Source: a virus | IMG/VR virus record: IMGVR_UViG_3300046467_002355 | Location: 1-35,327 of that record | Reading direction: 5' to 3' (one strand) | DNA length: 35,327 nt | Part shown: positions 6,629 to 15,900 of the stretch, piece after piece | How the letters are laid out: the number at the start of each line of letters is the position of its first letter | Numbering within the stretch: position 1 is the first letter of the stretch | Notes under the pieces: model-generated | What the model was told of the DNA's origin: nothing | Database searches by the model: none | The model's input: the letters and a program-made list of their open reading frames with translations, nothing else | Made by a program: the position numbers and the translations under genes

Positions 6629-7531
6629 CTAAATTATATTTACATTTAAGGCAGCCAATCCTGCTAAAAATTGAGGGCTGTCCATTTGAGATGCTACTAA
6701 AGTTTGTACTGCTTCTGTTTGTTGTGTTAATTGAGTCTGTAAATCTGTAGCGGCTGCATTGGCTTGAGCAGCGGCTGCATTGGCTATTGCTGCTTCTGCA
6801 TCTGCTGATGATACTTCTGTATTTAATTGACCTATGATATTAGCCATTTCACTATTACTGTCCGCTAATATATTGTTAGTGGTTTGCATAGCAGCGAGTG
6901 TTTGATCGGTTTGACCTACTTTAGATTCTAATACAAGAATTTTCTCATTTAATGCAGCTATTTCGGTTGTTGTAGTTTCTAATAAAGTTTCATACTTACT
7001 AGTCATACTCTCCTGCGCTTCATCCGCAAAAGAAAGAAATGTTCCTGTATAAAGTATAGACTCATCGGACTCATCTCCTGTCTCACTTACCATCAGTGTA
7101 GAAACATAAAAATTATTATTATCTAAAGCTAGGATCTTTTTAGAATCCGATTCACTTATTCTAAATAATACTTGCCCTTGTGATAAATCTACTTCCTTTA
7201 CATTAGTATAATAAGGAATTCGAATAGTATCATTTTCTCCTATGAAACTAAGATATACTTTACCAACATTTGAAAGATCAATGGGATTAGATTGTTCTTT
7301 TACATCCTCGTATAAAGTAAAGAGAATGTAATCATCAAATGGAGAAATGCGAATAGTCCCATCTCCTTGTGGCAAGAGTTCTTCACTTACAGAAAGATTT
7401 TTAAACCTCTGATATACTTGAGCCTTCCTAAGCCCTATGGCTAGATTTGTTTGAATAGTTTTTGATACTCTTCCCCTTTCTATATTTCTAGCTTTATGTT
7501 CTTCATATGTTTCTTTCCCTTGTCCGTGCAT
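6629..7531 (-). CDS. Structural protein with beta-rich head and Ala-rich coiled coil
   Basis: This 300-residue protein has a short basic N terminus (about 1-45), a beta-rich region at about 55-165 resembling the N-terminal domain of baseplate upper (BppU-type) proteins in general pattern, and a long C-terminal helical part (about 170-290) with heptad-like spacing and an Ala-rich core ANAAAAQANAAA encoded by a DNA repeat. Such proteins often trimerise as fibre or baseplate attachment parts. It lies one base from each neighbour in the tail cluster. The BppU likeness is a weak visual impression. Confidence 0.6.
   Translation of the reverse strand: MHGQGKETYEEHKARNIERGRVSKTIQTNLAIGLRKAQVYQRFKNLSVSEELLPQGDGTIRISPFDDYILFTLYEDVKEQSNPIDLSNVGKVYLSFIGENDTIRIPYYTNVKEVDLSQGQVLFRISESDSKKILALDNNNFYVSTLMVSETGDESDESILYTGTFLSFADEAQESMTSKYETLLETTTTEIAALNEKILVLESKVGQTDQTLAAMQTTNNILADSNSEMANIIGQLNTEVSSADAEAAIANAAAAQANAAATDLQTQLTQQTEAVQTLVASQMDSPQFLAGLAALNVNII
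6749..6785. repeat. 16-bp direct repeat inside the Ala-rich coiled coil
   Basis: AGCGGCTGCATTGGCT occurs at 6749-6764 and again at 6770-6785, offset by exactly seven codons, so each copy encodes the same part of one heptad. It probably arose by in-frame duplication within the coiled coil. Confidence 0.85.
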
Positions 7532-7532
7532 T

Positions 7533-8894
7533 TTATTCAGTTATGTTTTGTATTTTAACCGGAGAAATTGATGCCTTTACATTTAACCTATCTCTAAATG
7601 AAGTAACATATCTAGTTTGGACCACCAACTTTTCGGTTATTTTATCACTAGTATCAGCATCATTTGTAGAACTATTGGTAATTATTATCTGATTTCCGGA
7701 ATCATCAGGTAATTCATTGTAAAGTTTAGCAATAGTAGGAACGGTGCCTAAATTTATTTTCATTATCCTTCTTCCGTATTTTTTAGGCTCGTAAGATACT
7801 AATCTTGCTTGTTTAATTATTTGTGTGTTGTCATCTTTATTGTAAAGTCTCATATTGTAATTAATAGCAAATGATACAGCTGTAGCACTATGTAAGATGA
7901 TTGGCCTAAATAAAATAGGATAATCAAAGTCTTCGGTTTGAGTGAACATCTGTTCACTTGTCTTTTTAAAGGTTAAGCCTAACTGTTCACTCACAACAAT
8001 CTGGTGAAAAATCATATAGTCACCTCCTGTACTATTAAGTTGAGCTATAAAGTTTGCAAGTGTTGATCCTACTACTTGCCCTGTTAATTCAAAATAATCA
8101 CCGCCCTCAGATTGTTTTACTTCTGCATATAGGTTATCATAAATATCCCTTGCATTTATTTTAGCTGTATCAATATCTTGTACATTGTAAATTGAATACC
8201 CATTTTCATTGAGTGTTTGATATATGCCTCGAGCCTTGATAGTTATTGGGCTTGAGCCAATAAACCCTTGACCGTTTGTAAACCTGTATGCAAGACCATT
8301 AGGATCAGTAGGATCGTATGTTTGCATCATATCATAAAGTGCAGGTACTCTAAATTCTATATAAGTAGCATATAACTTATCTGCCAATAAAAGAGGATCG
8401 GGAGAAAAAACAGGTGTATCACTTCTAAGAAAATCTATAGAAGCCATATTAATAAGTACACCATCACGACGAGTTGCTTGTAATTCAAAAATGATGCCAT
8501 CATATTGACCTTCAAAATTAAACCCGGCAATAAAGTGGATTCTTACCCTATCATATTCAACATCTACATTAGGTGCAAATGTTTGAAGTAAGTTTACACT
8601 GTCGGTTAATTCAGGATCGTAATCATTGTAAGGTACTCCCACATCTGTATTTAAAAATGCGTACTGAGTATCATTAGGTGTTATAGAGGCAGCTGAAATG
8701 TCTCTATAGTTTCCCATTGTAGTAGCAACAGCCTCGGTATTAAAAAAATAAATTCCTCCAGTATGACCATCTTCCATTAATTCAATGGGAGTGGTGGCTG
8801 TGTTAAAAACAGTAGGGTCTGCTTGGTCGGTGTAAATGTACTCCAACAGCATTTGATTTGATATTTGTATAAACCTAGATGATTCCATATACAT
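7533..8894 (-). CDS. Structural protein of the tail cluster, unknown role
   Basis: This 453-residue, beta-rich protein has no transmembrane segment. The N terminus reads MYMESSRFIQISNQMLLEYI. Two start codons are in frame two codons apart (Met1 and Met3). The sequence upstream of the first is AAATAAATA directly before ATG, the typical context here. Its acidic character, even strand pattern and place between envelope, fibre and tube genes make it a virion component, perhaps of the baseplate periphery. I do not recognise its family and cannot match it to a T4 gene product with confidence. Confidence 0.65.
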   Translation of the reverse strand: MYMESSRFIQISNQMLLEYIYTDQADPTVFNTATTPIELMEDGHTGGIYFFNTEAVATTMGNYRDISAASITPNDTQYAFLNTDVGVPYNDYDPELTDSVNLLQTFAPNVDVEYDRVRIHFIAGFNFEGQYDGIIFELQATRRDGVLINMASIDFLRSDTPVFSPDPLLLADKLYATYIEFRVPALYDMMQTYDPTDPNGLAYRFTNGQGFIGSSPITIKARGIYQTLNENGYSIYNVQDIDTAKINARDIYDNLYAEVKQSEGGDYFELTGQVVGSTLANFIAQLNSTGGDYMIFHQIVVSEQLGLTFKKTSEQMFTQTEDFDYPILFRPIILHSATAVSFAINYNMRLYNKDDNTQIIKQARLVSYEPKKYGRRIMKINLGTVPTIAKLYNELPDDSGNQIIITNSSTNDADTSDKITEKLVVQTRYVTSFRDRLNVKASISPVKIQNITE

Positions 8895-8897
8895 TAT

Positions 8898-9722
8898 TTA
8901 TTTACCCCACTGAAGCCACTTTGGTGAGTAACTCAGTCCAACGCCAAAATAAGGTGAGGGTTTTGTAGCAGCTAACGAAAAACCATAACCTACATTAACA
9001 CCAAGGCCCCAAGTTTTTCTAGCTTCTTTCCACATTTTTTTATTCTCCACATCATCCAAAATGCTAGCACCCTTTATGCTAGAAAATGTCACACCTGGAT
9101 AAGGTGTTTCCACATTTATCATAATCTTCCCACTCTCCTTGTCTTTAGTCAAATATGTAGACAGTGAAAGTGATTGGCCAATCTTAAATGATCCCTTTCC
9201 TGGTATCAAAGGATTGCCACTTTCCTGGTTAAGAGTATACGGTATTATTCCCGATAAGTTCCTCCAATTACCTTCAGCAAAAAAAGTTGAATCTTTAAAG
9301 GTTAGCTCTCCACCTGTACTATCACCTATGGAATTAACATTAACATTTAAAATGCTATCCTTTATGACCGTGACAACTTTCGTTATCGTAATAGGCGGCT
9401 TATTTTTTAGGTCCTCATAAACACCAAGTAAGTTAGCATACTTTCCATTAAGTTCCTCAACTGTCAATTCGTAACCTTGTATCTGTCCTATTAGATTGCC
9501 CTCTTTGTCCCTGTACATTTTGACAGTGTCTAAAGAAGCCTCATAATTATTAATTGCCCTTTGTCCCTCCTGTTTATTTTTTTCTATCGTTAATTGCAAA
9601 CTATTTGCTCGATTACAAGTAGAAAATAAAAAGAATAGTAAGACAATGAAAGCTACCGCTACTATAAGTGAACGGTTCTTTGGATCAAATATCCAAGAAA
9701 GTATATTCTTTATTATTAGCAT
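8898..9722 (-). CDS. Membrane-anchored envelope protein with coiled coil (spanin-like architecture)
   Basis: This 274-residue protein has one hydrophobic segment at about 18-36 (VAVAFIVLLFFLFSTC), preceded by basic residues, which places the N terminus in the cytoplasm. Residues 40-105 look like a coiled coil; a beta-rich region follows. The C terminus has amphipathic aromatic strands (SPYFGVGLSYSPKWLQWGK) resembling outer-membrane strands. Cys36 ends the membrane segment but the preceding FST is a poor lipobox. The build recalls DUF6808-type proteins of Bacteroidota phages, and would suit a protein bridging the inner and outer membranes during lysis. Spanin function is inference. The start overlaps the upstream gene by seven bases. 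Confidence 0.6.
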   Translation of the reverse strand: MLIIKNILSWIFDPKNRSLIVAVAFIVLLFFLFSTCNRANSLQLTIEKNKQEGQRAINNYEASLDTVKMYRDKEGNLIGQIQGYELTVEELNGKYANLLGVYEDLKNKPPITITKVVTVIKDSILNVNVNSIGDSTGGELTFKDSTFFAEGNWRNLSGIIPYTLNQESGNPLIPGKGSFKIGQSLSLSTYLTKDKESGKIMINVETPYPGVTFSSIKGASILDDVENKKMWKEARKTWGLGVNVGYGFSLAATKPSPYFGVGLSYSPKWLQWGK

Positions 9723-9952
9723 CTAACAATGTTCATTAATTTGTTTGGAGTAATTTCTGATGCACCGTATTTTTCAATCAATCCTTCTAGAAAATCTTTT
9801 TCCTTTTCTTTAAGATCATCAACTGTATCAAGCAATTTAGTCCTCTTTTCTACTAATTCATTAATAGTCTGTTGCATTAGGTCCATCTGTTCATGAATCC
9901 CATCATATTTTTCTACAAATTCTATTAACATCCTCTTATCTTCGTATGTCAT
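9716..9952 (-). CDS. Small coiled-coil protein
   Basis: This 78-residue protein is almost entirely helical and charged. A heptad-like pattern runs from about residue 18 to 58 (MDLMQQTINELVEKRTKLL). No membrane segment or known motif is seen. It begins two bases after the fibre gene's stop and overlaps the following envelope-protein gene by seven bases, so the two are likely co-translated. It could be a partner of the envelope protein or a fibre assembly chaperone; both are guesses. Confidence 0.6.
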   Translation of the reverse strand: MTYEDKRMLIEFVEKYDGIHEQMDLMQQTINELVEKRTKLLDTVDDLKEKEKDFLEGLIEKYGASEITPNKLMNIVRC

Positions 9953-9954
9953 AA

Positions 9955-12933
9955 TTAAGATTTTTCTTCTAACTGTTGAAGCCTAGCTTCTAAGTCTTCT
10001 ATTGTTTTTTGTTGTTCTTGCATAGCCTTAACCAAGTGTGCAGTTAATTCAGGATACTTAATACTCAACCCTTCTTCCTCTTCTTCTTTTACCGCGCCAG
10101 GAAACACTTTTTGGACATCTTGAGCAATGAATCCTACCTGAGTTCCATTATGATAAGCTCTCATCTCTTGTACGGTTTCACTATCACCTTCTTCAATAAT
10201 TCCAGACTTCTTAACTTGTAAATCTTTGTAATCCTCATTCCATTCAAAAGATACTGGATTTAATTGTGTTATTTCATTTAAGCTTCCACTTAGTGAGTTA
10301 ACATTCTTTTTATACCTTTCGTCTGATATCGATGTCAAAAAAGTCTGCGACCCCACATTGGATCTTTCAAGCCTAAACCAACTCGTTCTACACTTAACCA
10401 TCACGCGTGATTTGTATGAAGGACCTATTCCACCTGAAATTCCCGGGCAATCACCACCCATCCATATACTCCCATCACCTCTAACATCAAAGAAACTAGT
10501 TGTAAGTGGTGCATTAGAGGGTATTGGAGTGAATGGGTTAGCAACTGTAGGTGCTGTTCCTACAATTTTAAGAGGGTGAGTGAATCGGCTATCAAGCCCG
10601 TTTGTATAATCTATGTATATACCCCCAGTTAAATCCTGCTGTATCCCAGTTCCATCATCCAACCGTTCTACCCTAAGTGCATATGATTTATCCCCATGGA
10701 CATGGTCATATTGTTGATCACCTCTAATCAATACCGTTGCAGAAGAAGTTGATGTAAGATTTGTTGTGCCTAAAACAGTTCTTCCAGAAATATAATTTTT
10801 CATTACAATATCCGGATCCAAAGTATTATCTTGTACGAATATCCCTTCTTTAGTATTCGATCCGCCACCTGTTAATTGGACGTTTATCCCTTTTTGATAT
10901 GATCCTCCAGTTATGTCTACAATATGCCCATACGTTCTTCCACTTCCATTACTTTCTATCACTATTTTAGTACCTACAAATTGAGATGAAGATGTGGCTG
11001 GGGTTGGTGCGCCTGTAGCGAAACCTAAATCAATATCTAGTCCATACTGATCACCATACACAGCCCATGTTCGCCCTTTGCCATGAAAGCAGTAATCCGT
11101 CCCAACGGCATTGAGAAAATTCTGTAACATTTGCACCTGGCACCCAAAATTATCCACTTTCCCATAATGGGATACATTGGCAGCCAAGCCGATTCTTTTT
11201 CCTGTAGATAAAGGTACATTGATATTATCAGTAACATATGCATATATGCCATTCTTCGATAGAGGATTATTATCTTGGCTTTCATTATTATATGTAATAA
11301 GACTAAATGTGGAGCTACCGGCGGTATATTTTCCATCCATTGAAATACGAAGACCCATCCTATCACTAGTATTATTTGGGATAATATTACCAGTAGCATA
11401 CCCTTCAGGAAGACAATCACCGATTGCAAATCTTTCTTGTACCCATAAGGAATTACTTTTAGTAATTATTGTTGAATCAGAAGAATCACCTATTGCAACT
11501 CTATCATTAACACATAGATTATTATTTAAAGGATTAGTTGGATCAAAGCCTATTCCCACGTTAGGTTGAACTCCAACAGAATCATAAATGTACATTGCTC
11601 CATTCCACCTAATATCAAATTCTACATTACCCTCACCAGGTATACCTGTTCCATTACTTCCAGTTTCCACCAGCAATTTACCCTTTGGCGCAAAAATTTC
11701 TACATTCTCCTTCTGAGATGAAATGAGAACCCTTTCTTTACCTGTTAAAGATATTGTTCCTCCTGTATTGACTGCGTTAACTACTACATCTTGACCATTA
11801 AGTTGAAGAGTGGTTCCAGCAGTCTCTATGATACCTCCTGCAGGAGAATATATGTGAATTGAAGTTGCTGCTGCATTGTAACTTTTCAATGATATTTGTG
11901 CTTCTGCCTCTGTATAATTGGAATAGGAGCGGGCATGAATATTGCCCTGAAAAGCCCCAGAGCCTGAATTAGTTTCTTGTGTTCCTACTTTAAAGATTGC
12001 ACTTTCAGATACAATTTGATTTTGAAGAACAATTTCCGCTTGTGTAGTAATTCCAGCATTAGCTAATATTGTTAACGAGATGTCTGCTTGAGTAGTATAA
12101 GCGGATCCCGGTAGTCCAAAGTTATTACCAGTTGTAAGAGAAAAACCACGACTTGCCTGTATACCTATATCTCGGTTTCTAGATTTTAGTCTAACACCTT
12201 GAGAATTAGCAGCATTCCCAGTATCCCGGTAGTCTTCAATTACTAATGAATCACCTTCAGCAAGTCCTATTGAAGAAAGTTGACCATAAACATTTGAAAA
12301 ATCTCCAACCACTCCCATTCCTCCACTAAATTTAATAGCAGAAACAGAAGTATCAGCGGTATGTATCCATAGAGATGAACGTGAACTGTTCATATCTTTT
12401 GCTAAATTAGTATCAATCTCATAATTAGATGCGGCACCAACCCAAATTCCATCAGGAACTCCTCCGATTGAGACTGAACGAACTTCTGTAGGAAGAGAAG
12501 CTTCTTGGACAGGATAAAGATTTTCTTCTCCTCCAATTACAAGAGCTCCTCCAAATGTACCCCAATCTTCAGATACACCAGGATCACCCTGGTCTCCTTT
12601 TAAATTAATTCCAGTCCATATCCAAGTAGTTCCATTATATTCCCAAACATCACCATCACCTGTCTGAAAGGAACTGATAGGACCTTCTAAATACATATCA
12701 TGTTGGTGAAGGGTTGGAAAGGTTATGCTAGGATCAATTGGTTCCAAGGGTCCATCAAACCATTGTGAGCCTCTAATACCACGACCTCCTATTGGGCCTG
12801 GGGGTCCATCTGGGCCTGGGGGTCCAACGGGCCCACCTCCGTTTAATAAGAGCTGGTCAAAGTTAAAATTAATTTTATTAGCAGCTTGTGAAATGGTATC
12901 TGCTGCTAGAAGCTCTTTTATCGTTATTGCCAT
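9955..12933 (-). CDS. Collagen-containing tail fibre with S74 chaperone domain
   Basis: This 992-residue protein starts with an anchor motif (MAITIKELLAADTIS) shared with the gene at 23651-24298. Residues 34-57 form about eight Gly-X-Y triplets (GPPGPDGPPGPIGG), a collagen-like trimeric stalk. A long beta-rich region follows, probably the shaft and receptor-binding part. The C-terminal 123 residues are an intramolecular chaperone of the peptidase S74 (endosialidase) family: SDERYKKNV holds Ser870 and Lys875, spaced as in the catalytic dyad of the K1F endosialidase; the conserved VGFIAQDVQKVFP follows, and a coiled coil ends the protein. The domain helps trimer folding and then cuts itself off just before the serine. 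Confidence 0.88.
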   Translation of the reverse strand: MAITIKELLAADTISQAANKINFNFDQLLLNGGGPVGPPGPDGPPGPIGGRGIRGSQWFDGPLEPIDPSITFPTLHQHDMYLEGPISSFQTGDGDVWEYNGTTWIWTGINLKGDQGDPGVSEDWGTFGGALVIGGEENLYPVQEASLPTEVRSVSIGGVPDGIWVGAASNYEIDTNLAKDMNSSRSSLWIHTADTSVSAIKFSGGMGVVGDFSNVYGQLSSIGLAEGDSLVIEDYRDTGNAANSQGVRLKSRNRDIGIQASRGFSLTTGNNFGLPGSAYTTQADISLTILANAGITTQAEIVLQNQIVSESAIFKVGTQETNSGSGAFQGNIHARSYSNYTEAEAQISLKSYNAAATSIHIYSPAGGIIETAGTTLQLNGQDVVVNAVNTGGTISLTGKERVLISSQKENVEIFAPKGKLLVETGSNGTGIPGEGNVEFDIRWNGAMYIYDSVGVQPNVGIGFDPTNPLNNNLCVNDRVAIGDSSDSTIITKSNSLWVQERFAIGDCLPEGYATGNIIPNNTSDRMGLRISMDGKYTAGSSTFSLITYNNESQDNNPLSKNGIYAYVTDNINVPLSTGKRIGLAANVSHYGKVDNFGCQVQMLQNFLNAVGTDYCFHGKGRTWAVYGDQYGLDIDLGFATGAPTPATSSSQFVGTKIVIESNGSGRTYGHIVDITGGSYQKGINVQLTGGGSNTKEGIFVQDNTLDPDIVMKNYISGRTVLGTTNLTSTSSATVLIRGDQQYDHVHGDKSYALRVERLDDGTGIQQDLTGGIYIDYTNGLDSRFTHPLKIVGTAPTVANPFTPIPSNAPLTTSFFDVRGDGSIWMGGDCPGISGGIGPSYKSRVMVKCRTSWFRLERSNVGSQTFLTSISDERYKKNVNSLSGSLNEITQLNPVSFEWNEDYKDLQVKKSGIIEEGDSETVQEMRAYHNGTQVGFIAQDVQKVFPGAVKEEEEEGLSIKYPELTAHLVKAMQEQQKTIEDLEARLQQLEEKS
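12793..12826. repeat. 16-bp direct repeat encoding the collagen triplets
   Basis: TGGGCCTGGGGGTCCA is present at 12793-12808 and 12811-12826, an 18-bp period that equals two Gly-X-Y triplets. The segment is much more GC-rich than its surroundings because of Gly and Pro codons. Such repeats can expand or contract by slippage and change stalk length. Confidence 0.85.
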
Positions 12934-12940
12934 CTTCTTT

Positions 12941-15900
12941 TTATTTTTTCTCTAAGGTCACACTTAATCCTATCTGCTCAGAATAGCCGGACCTTTTGTT
13001 ATATATTAGCCTTGTATCAAATGGATTTGTGTTGAGTAATTTTGAACTAAAGTTATCAGTTATAGTTAGCCCGGCAGCAAATTTAGCACTATCATCTAAT
13101 TCAGCTGTTGTATAATCAGTAGGCTGTTCAGCACGTAAAGCTCTTGTAAAAAGTTCAACTAATTGTAATTTGTAAAGTGGTAAAATGTTAAGTGTAATAT
13201 ATGCTCTCACATCATCATCAATAGTAGTTAAATTTCCAACTCCAAAAAGAGGGTTTACATACCTTGCAAAAACTTCTTTAACTGGTCCAAAGAAATATTC
13301 TATGAGTCTCTTTTCTATGAATAAGTATAATTCAATCTTTACATCATCTTCTTTGTGTATAAAATCACCTATAGTATATAAAGGTTGTTTAATTCTAGGA
13401 GAGTTTAAAGATACTATGCCTGGGGATATCTCTCCAGGTTCAAATGTTTGAAGAGTTACATTCTGAGGGACTTTTAAATATTTAGAACCAAAGAAGGATT
13501 TCTTTTCTTTCATAGAACGGGTTCCAATTATATCTTGAATGACAGCCTTATCAATACTTTTTCTAAAATACCCAGGATCCCAATTTGAAGAAAAGATATA
13601 AAAGTCCCGGTAATCTATTCCAACTTCATTGATGAGTGGATAAAGACTTTTAAAAGCACTCTCATTAGATAATTCTAAAATTGTTGAAGGATCTTCGGTA
13701 TTAACTTTATGGTAAAAGAAATTATCAATTTGACCAAATGCCGGTTCATCACTATAGAATTGTGTATTAGCATATCTAGTCAGATCCAAAACTTTTATTT
13801 TATAGGTTTCATCAGGTATGATTGAGCCACCGCCAGTTGAACCTGTCAAATTCCCAGTTACCCCACCGGCATTAAAATTAATGTCTAAATAAGGATCCCT
13901 AAAATATAAGAGGTCGTGTGTCAATGGATCATAATTACCTGAATGTCTTGAAAATGGAACTATACGAGGTCTTTTTTGTAATGAAAGATCATAACCTATA
14001 ATGTCAGTTAGATTAAAAATAGTAGGTTTGTTAGGATCAGGAAGAACACCTACATAGATGGACTTTAGAAAAGTATCCTGCCCTCTGAGTTCTACAATAA
14101 AGGTTTGTGCCAAAGTGTCATCATCATTTAAAACCCTAGAACCATCTTCATTTATAGTCTCATAAATTATTGAAGGATCACCATTACTAACTTTATCTAA
14201 AACCTCTGCAAACGAAATGCTAGTCATCCTTGTTGAAAAAGCCCCGTATCCTCCGCCTATTATTGTATAAATAGCTTCCCTTTGTTCTGCTGGTGTTGGG
14301 TTAAAAGCCGGAGGCCACATAGGCCCACTTGGCCCACTTAACCCATTTAAATCACAATGTAATTCAGTATCAGAAATAACTTTAAAAATACCGGAAATAC
14401 TATATATTCCAGCATCTGGTCCCGTGAGTATTTCCCACTCTATATCATTATAGTTTCCATTAGCTCCTACAGTAACATCCGTTAAAAATTGTGTGGGAAC
14501 TCCATTTGAGTCTGGGGTTCCTATAATCTTTAAATAAGTGCCTTCATTAGAACTCCAAGATAGTGAGATTGCTCCCTGCATCGGATTATTTTCAAATGCA
14601 TCTGGAATAACTTCGGTACCTGATGTTTGATACCTGTTGTTTAAAGAATACAGTAAAGTCCTATCTATACTTTGTCTATTACCATCTACATAATCCCAAT
14701 CAATAGCCACAAAAATTACCATCGTTAAAGTTTTCCACTTATCATTCTTAATGAACTTTATTTCCACATTAGGTTTATCCGGAACATTAGGAACTAAGAT
14801 AGCCGAAAATTTATAGTCATTAAAACTTCCATTTCTTACATAGTTTAAAGTTCGTGCATTAAAATTAGGAATAACTGAAGGATCAGCTTTTGGCTTAGCA
14901 ATAATTTTTACCCCTCTTAAAAAAGTCTGTGCAAAGTTTTCTTCATCTCCACCTGAAAATGTACCCCACCTTAACTGTCTATTAATAAGAACTATTTCGT
15001 TATTGTGATCAAACTTATCTACAATAAAATATTCCATAAAACCATCAGATGTAACCTTTTGGAATGTACCTGGAATATAAGGTGTGCCTGCTAGAATATC
15101 TTCTTCAACTTCATCTACTGGAGCTGTATTAAAATAACTCCATGATTCTTCTATAGCTTCTCTTGTAAAATATTCAGGAACTTCACAAAGATAATACCAT
15201 TCATGACTAAACCCTAAGGGTACTTGTCCTATATCAAACTGAGATGAGCTGAAATTAGAAGGGCCAAATGCTTCGGATACATCTAACCTATAGGGATGGT
15301 TCCTAACATCTTTACCTTCTTGGTAATAGCTCCATTTATTAATATAAGGTGTGATGCGAGAAGAGACTGCTTGTGTCTTAAGATAATTTTCTTCTAACCT
15401 TTCATATTCCGAACTTATGAAAGTATCAAAATCTATATTAGGATCTGCTTCTCTTAACAGTCCCATGAGATTAGCAAATCCGCCATCATCATAAAAATCA
15501 ATAATATCAGGATCACTACCAACACCAATATGTTCTTGTATAGAAGCAGTCCCAGGGCTTAAAATATTATATTCATCATACTCAAATTGTAATTCTCCCT
15601 CTTGGCTGTATAGATCACTGTAAAAGTCAAAGTCAAAATCTTTAATAGGAAAAAACGAAAATCTACCAAAAGAAGGTTTGTAATCTACATAGAGGGCGGC
15701 TTGACTTGTACTTGTAAGATAAATTTGATCAATTGATAATTGAATCATCATATACTTATCAATATCAGTATACCCAATAATGTTATTTCCAGTAGGATCA
15801 TAAATAGGTTCTAGGAGGTAAGGCGTATAACTTAAAATATCGGCATACCCTCCATTTGTTTTAACAAATCTATTAGGGCTAAATCTTTCTTCATCTCCAA

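Noticed and set aside
11037-11429. Minus-strand frame of 130 codons inside the fibre gene
   Set aside because: It lies in another frame of the 992-residue fibre gene; its sequence is rich in Met, Ile and Leu as expected from frame-shifted AT-rich DNA. The main frame continues through the region to the S74 domain.
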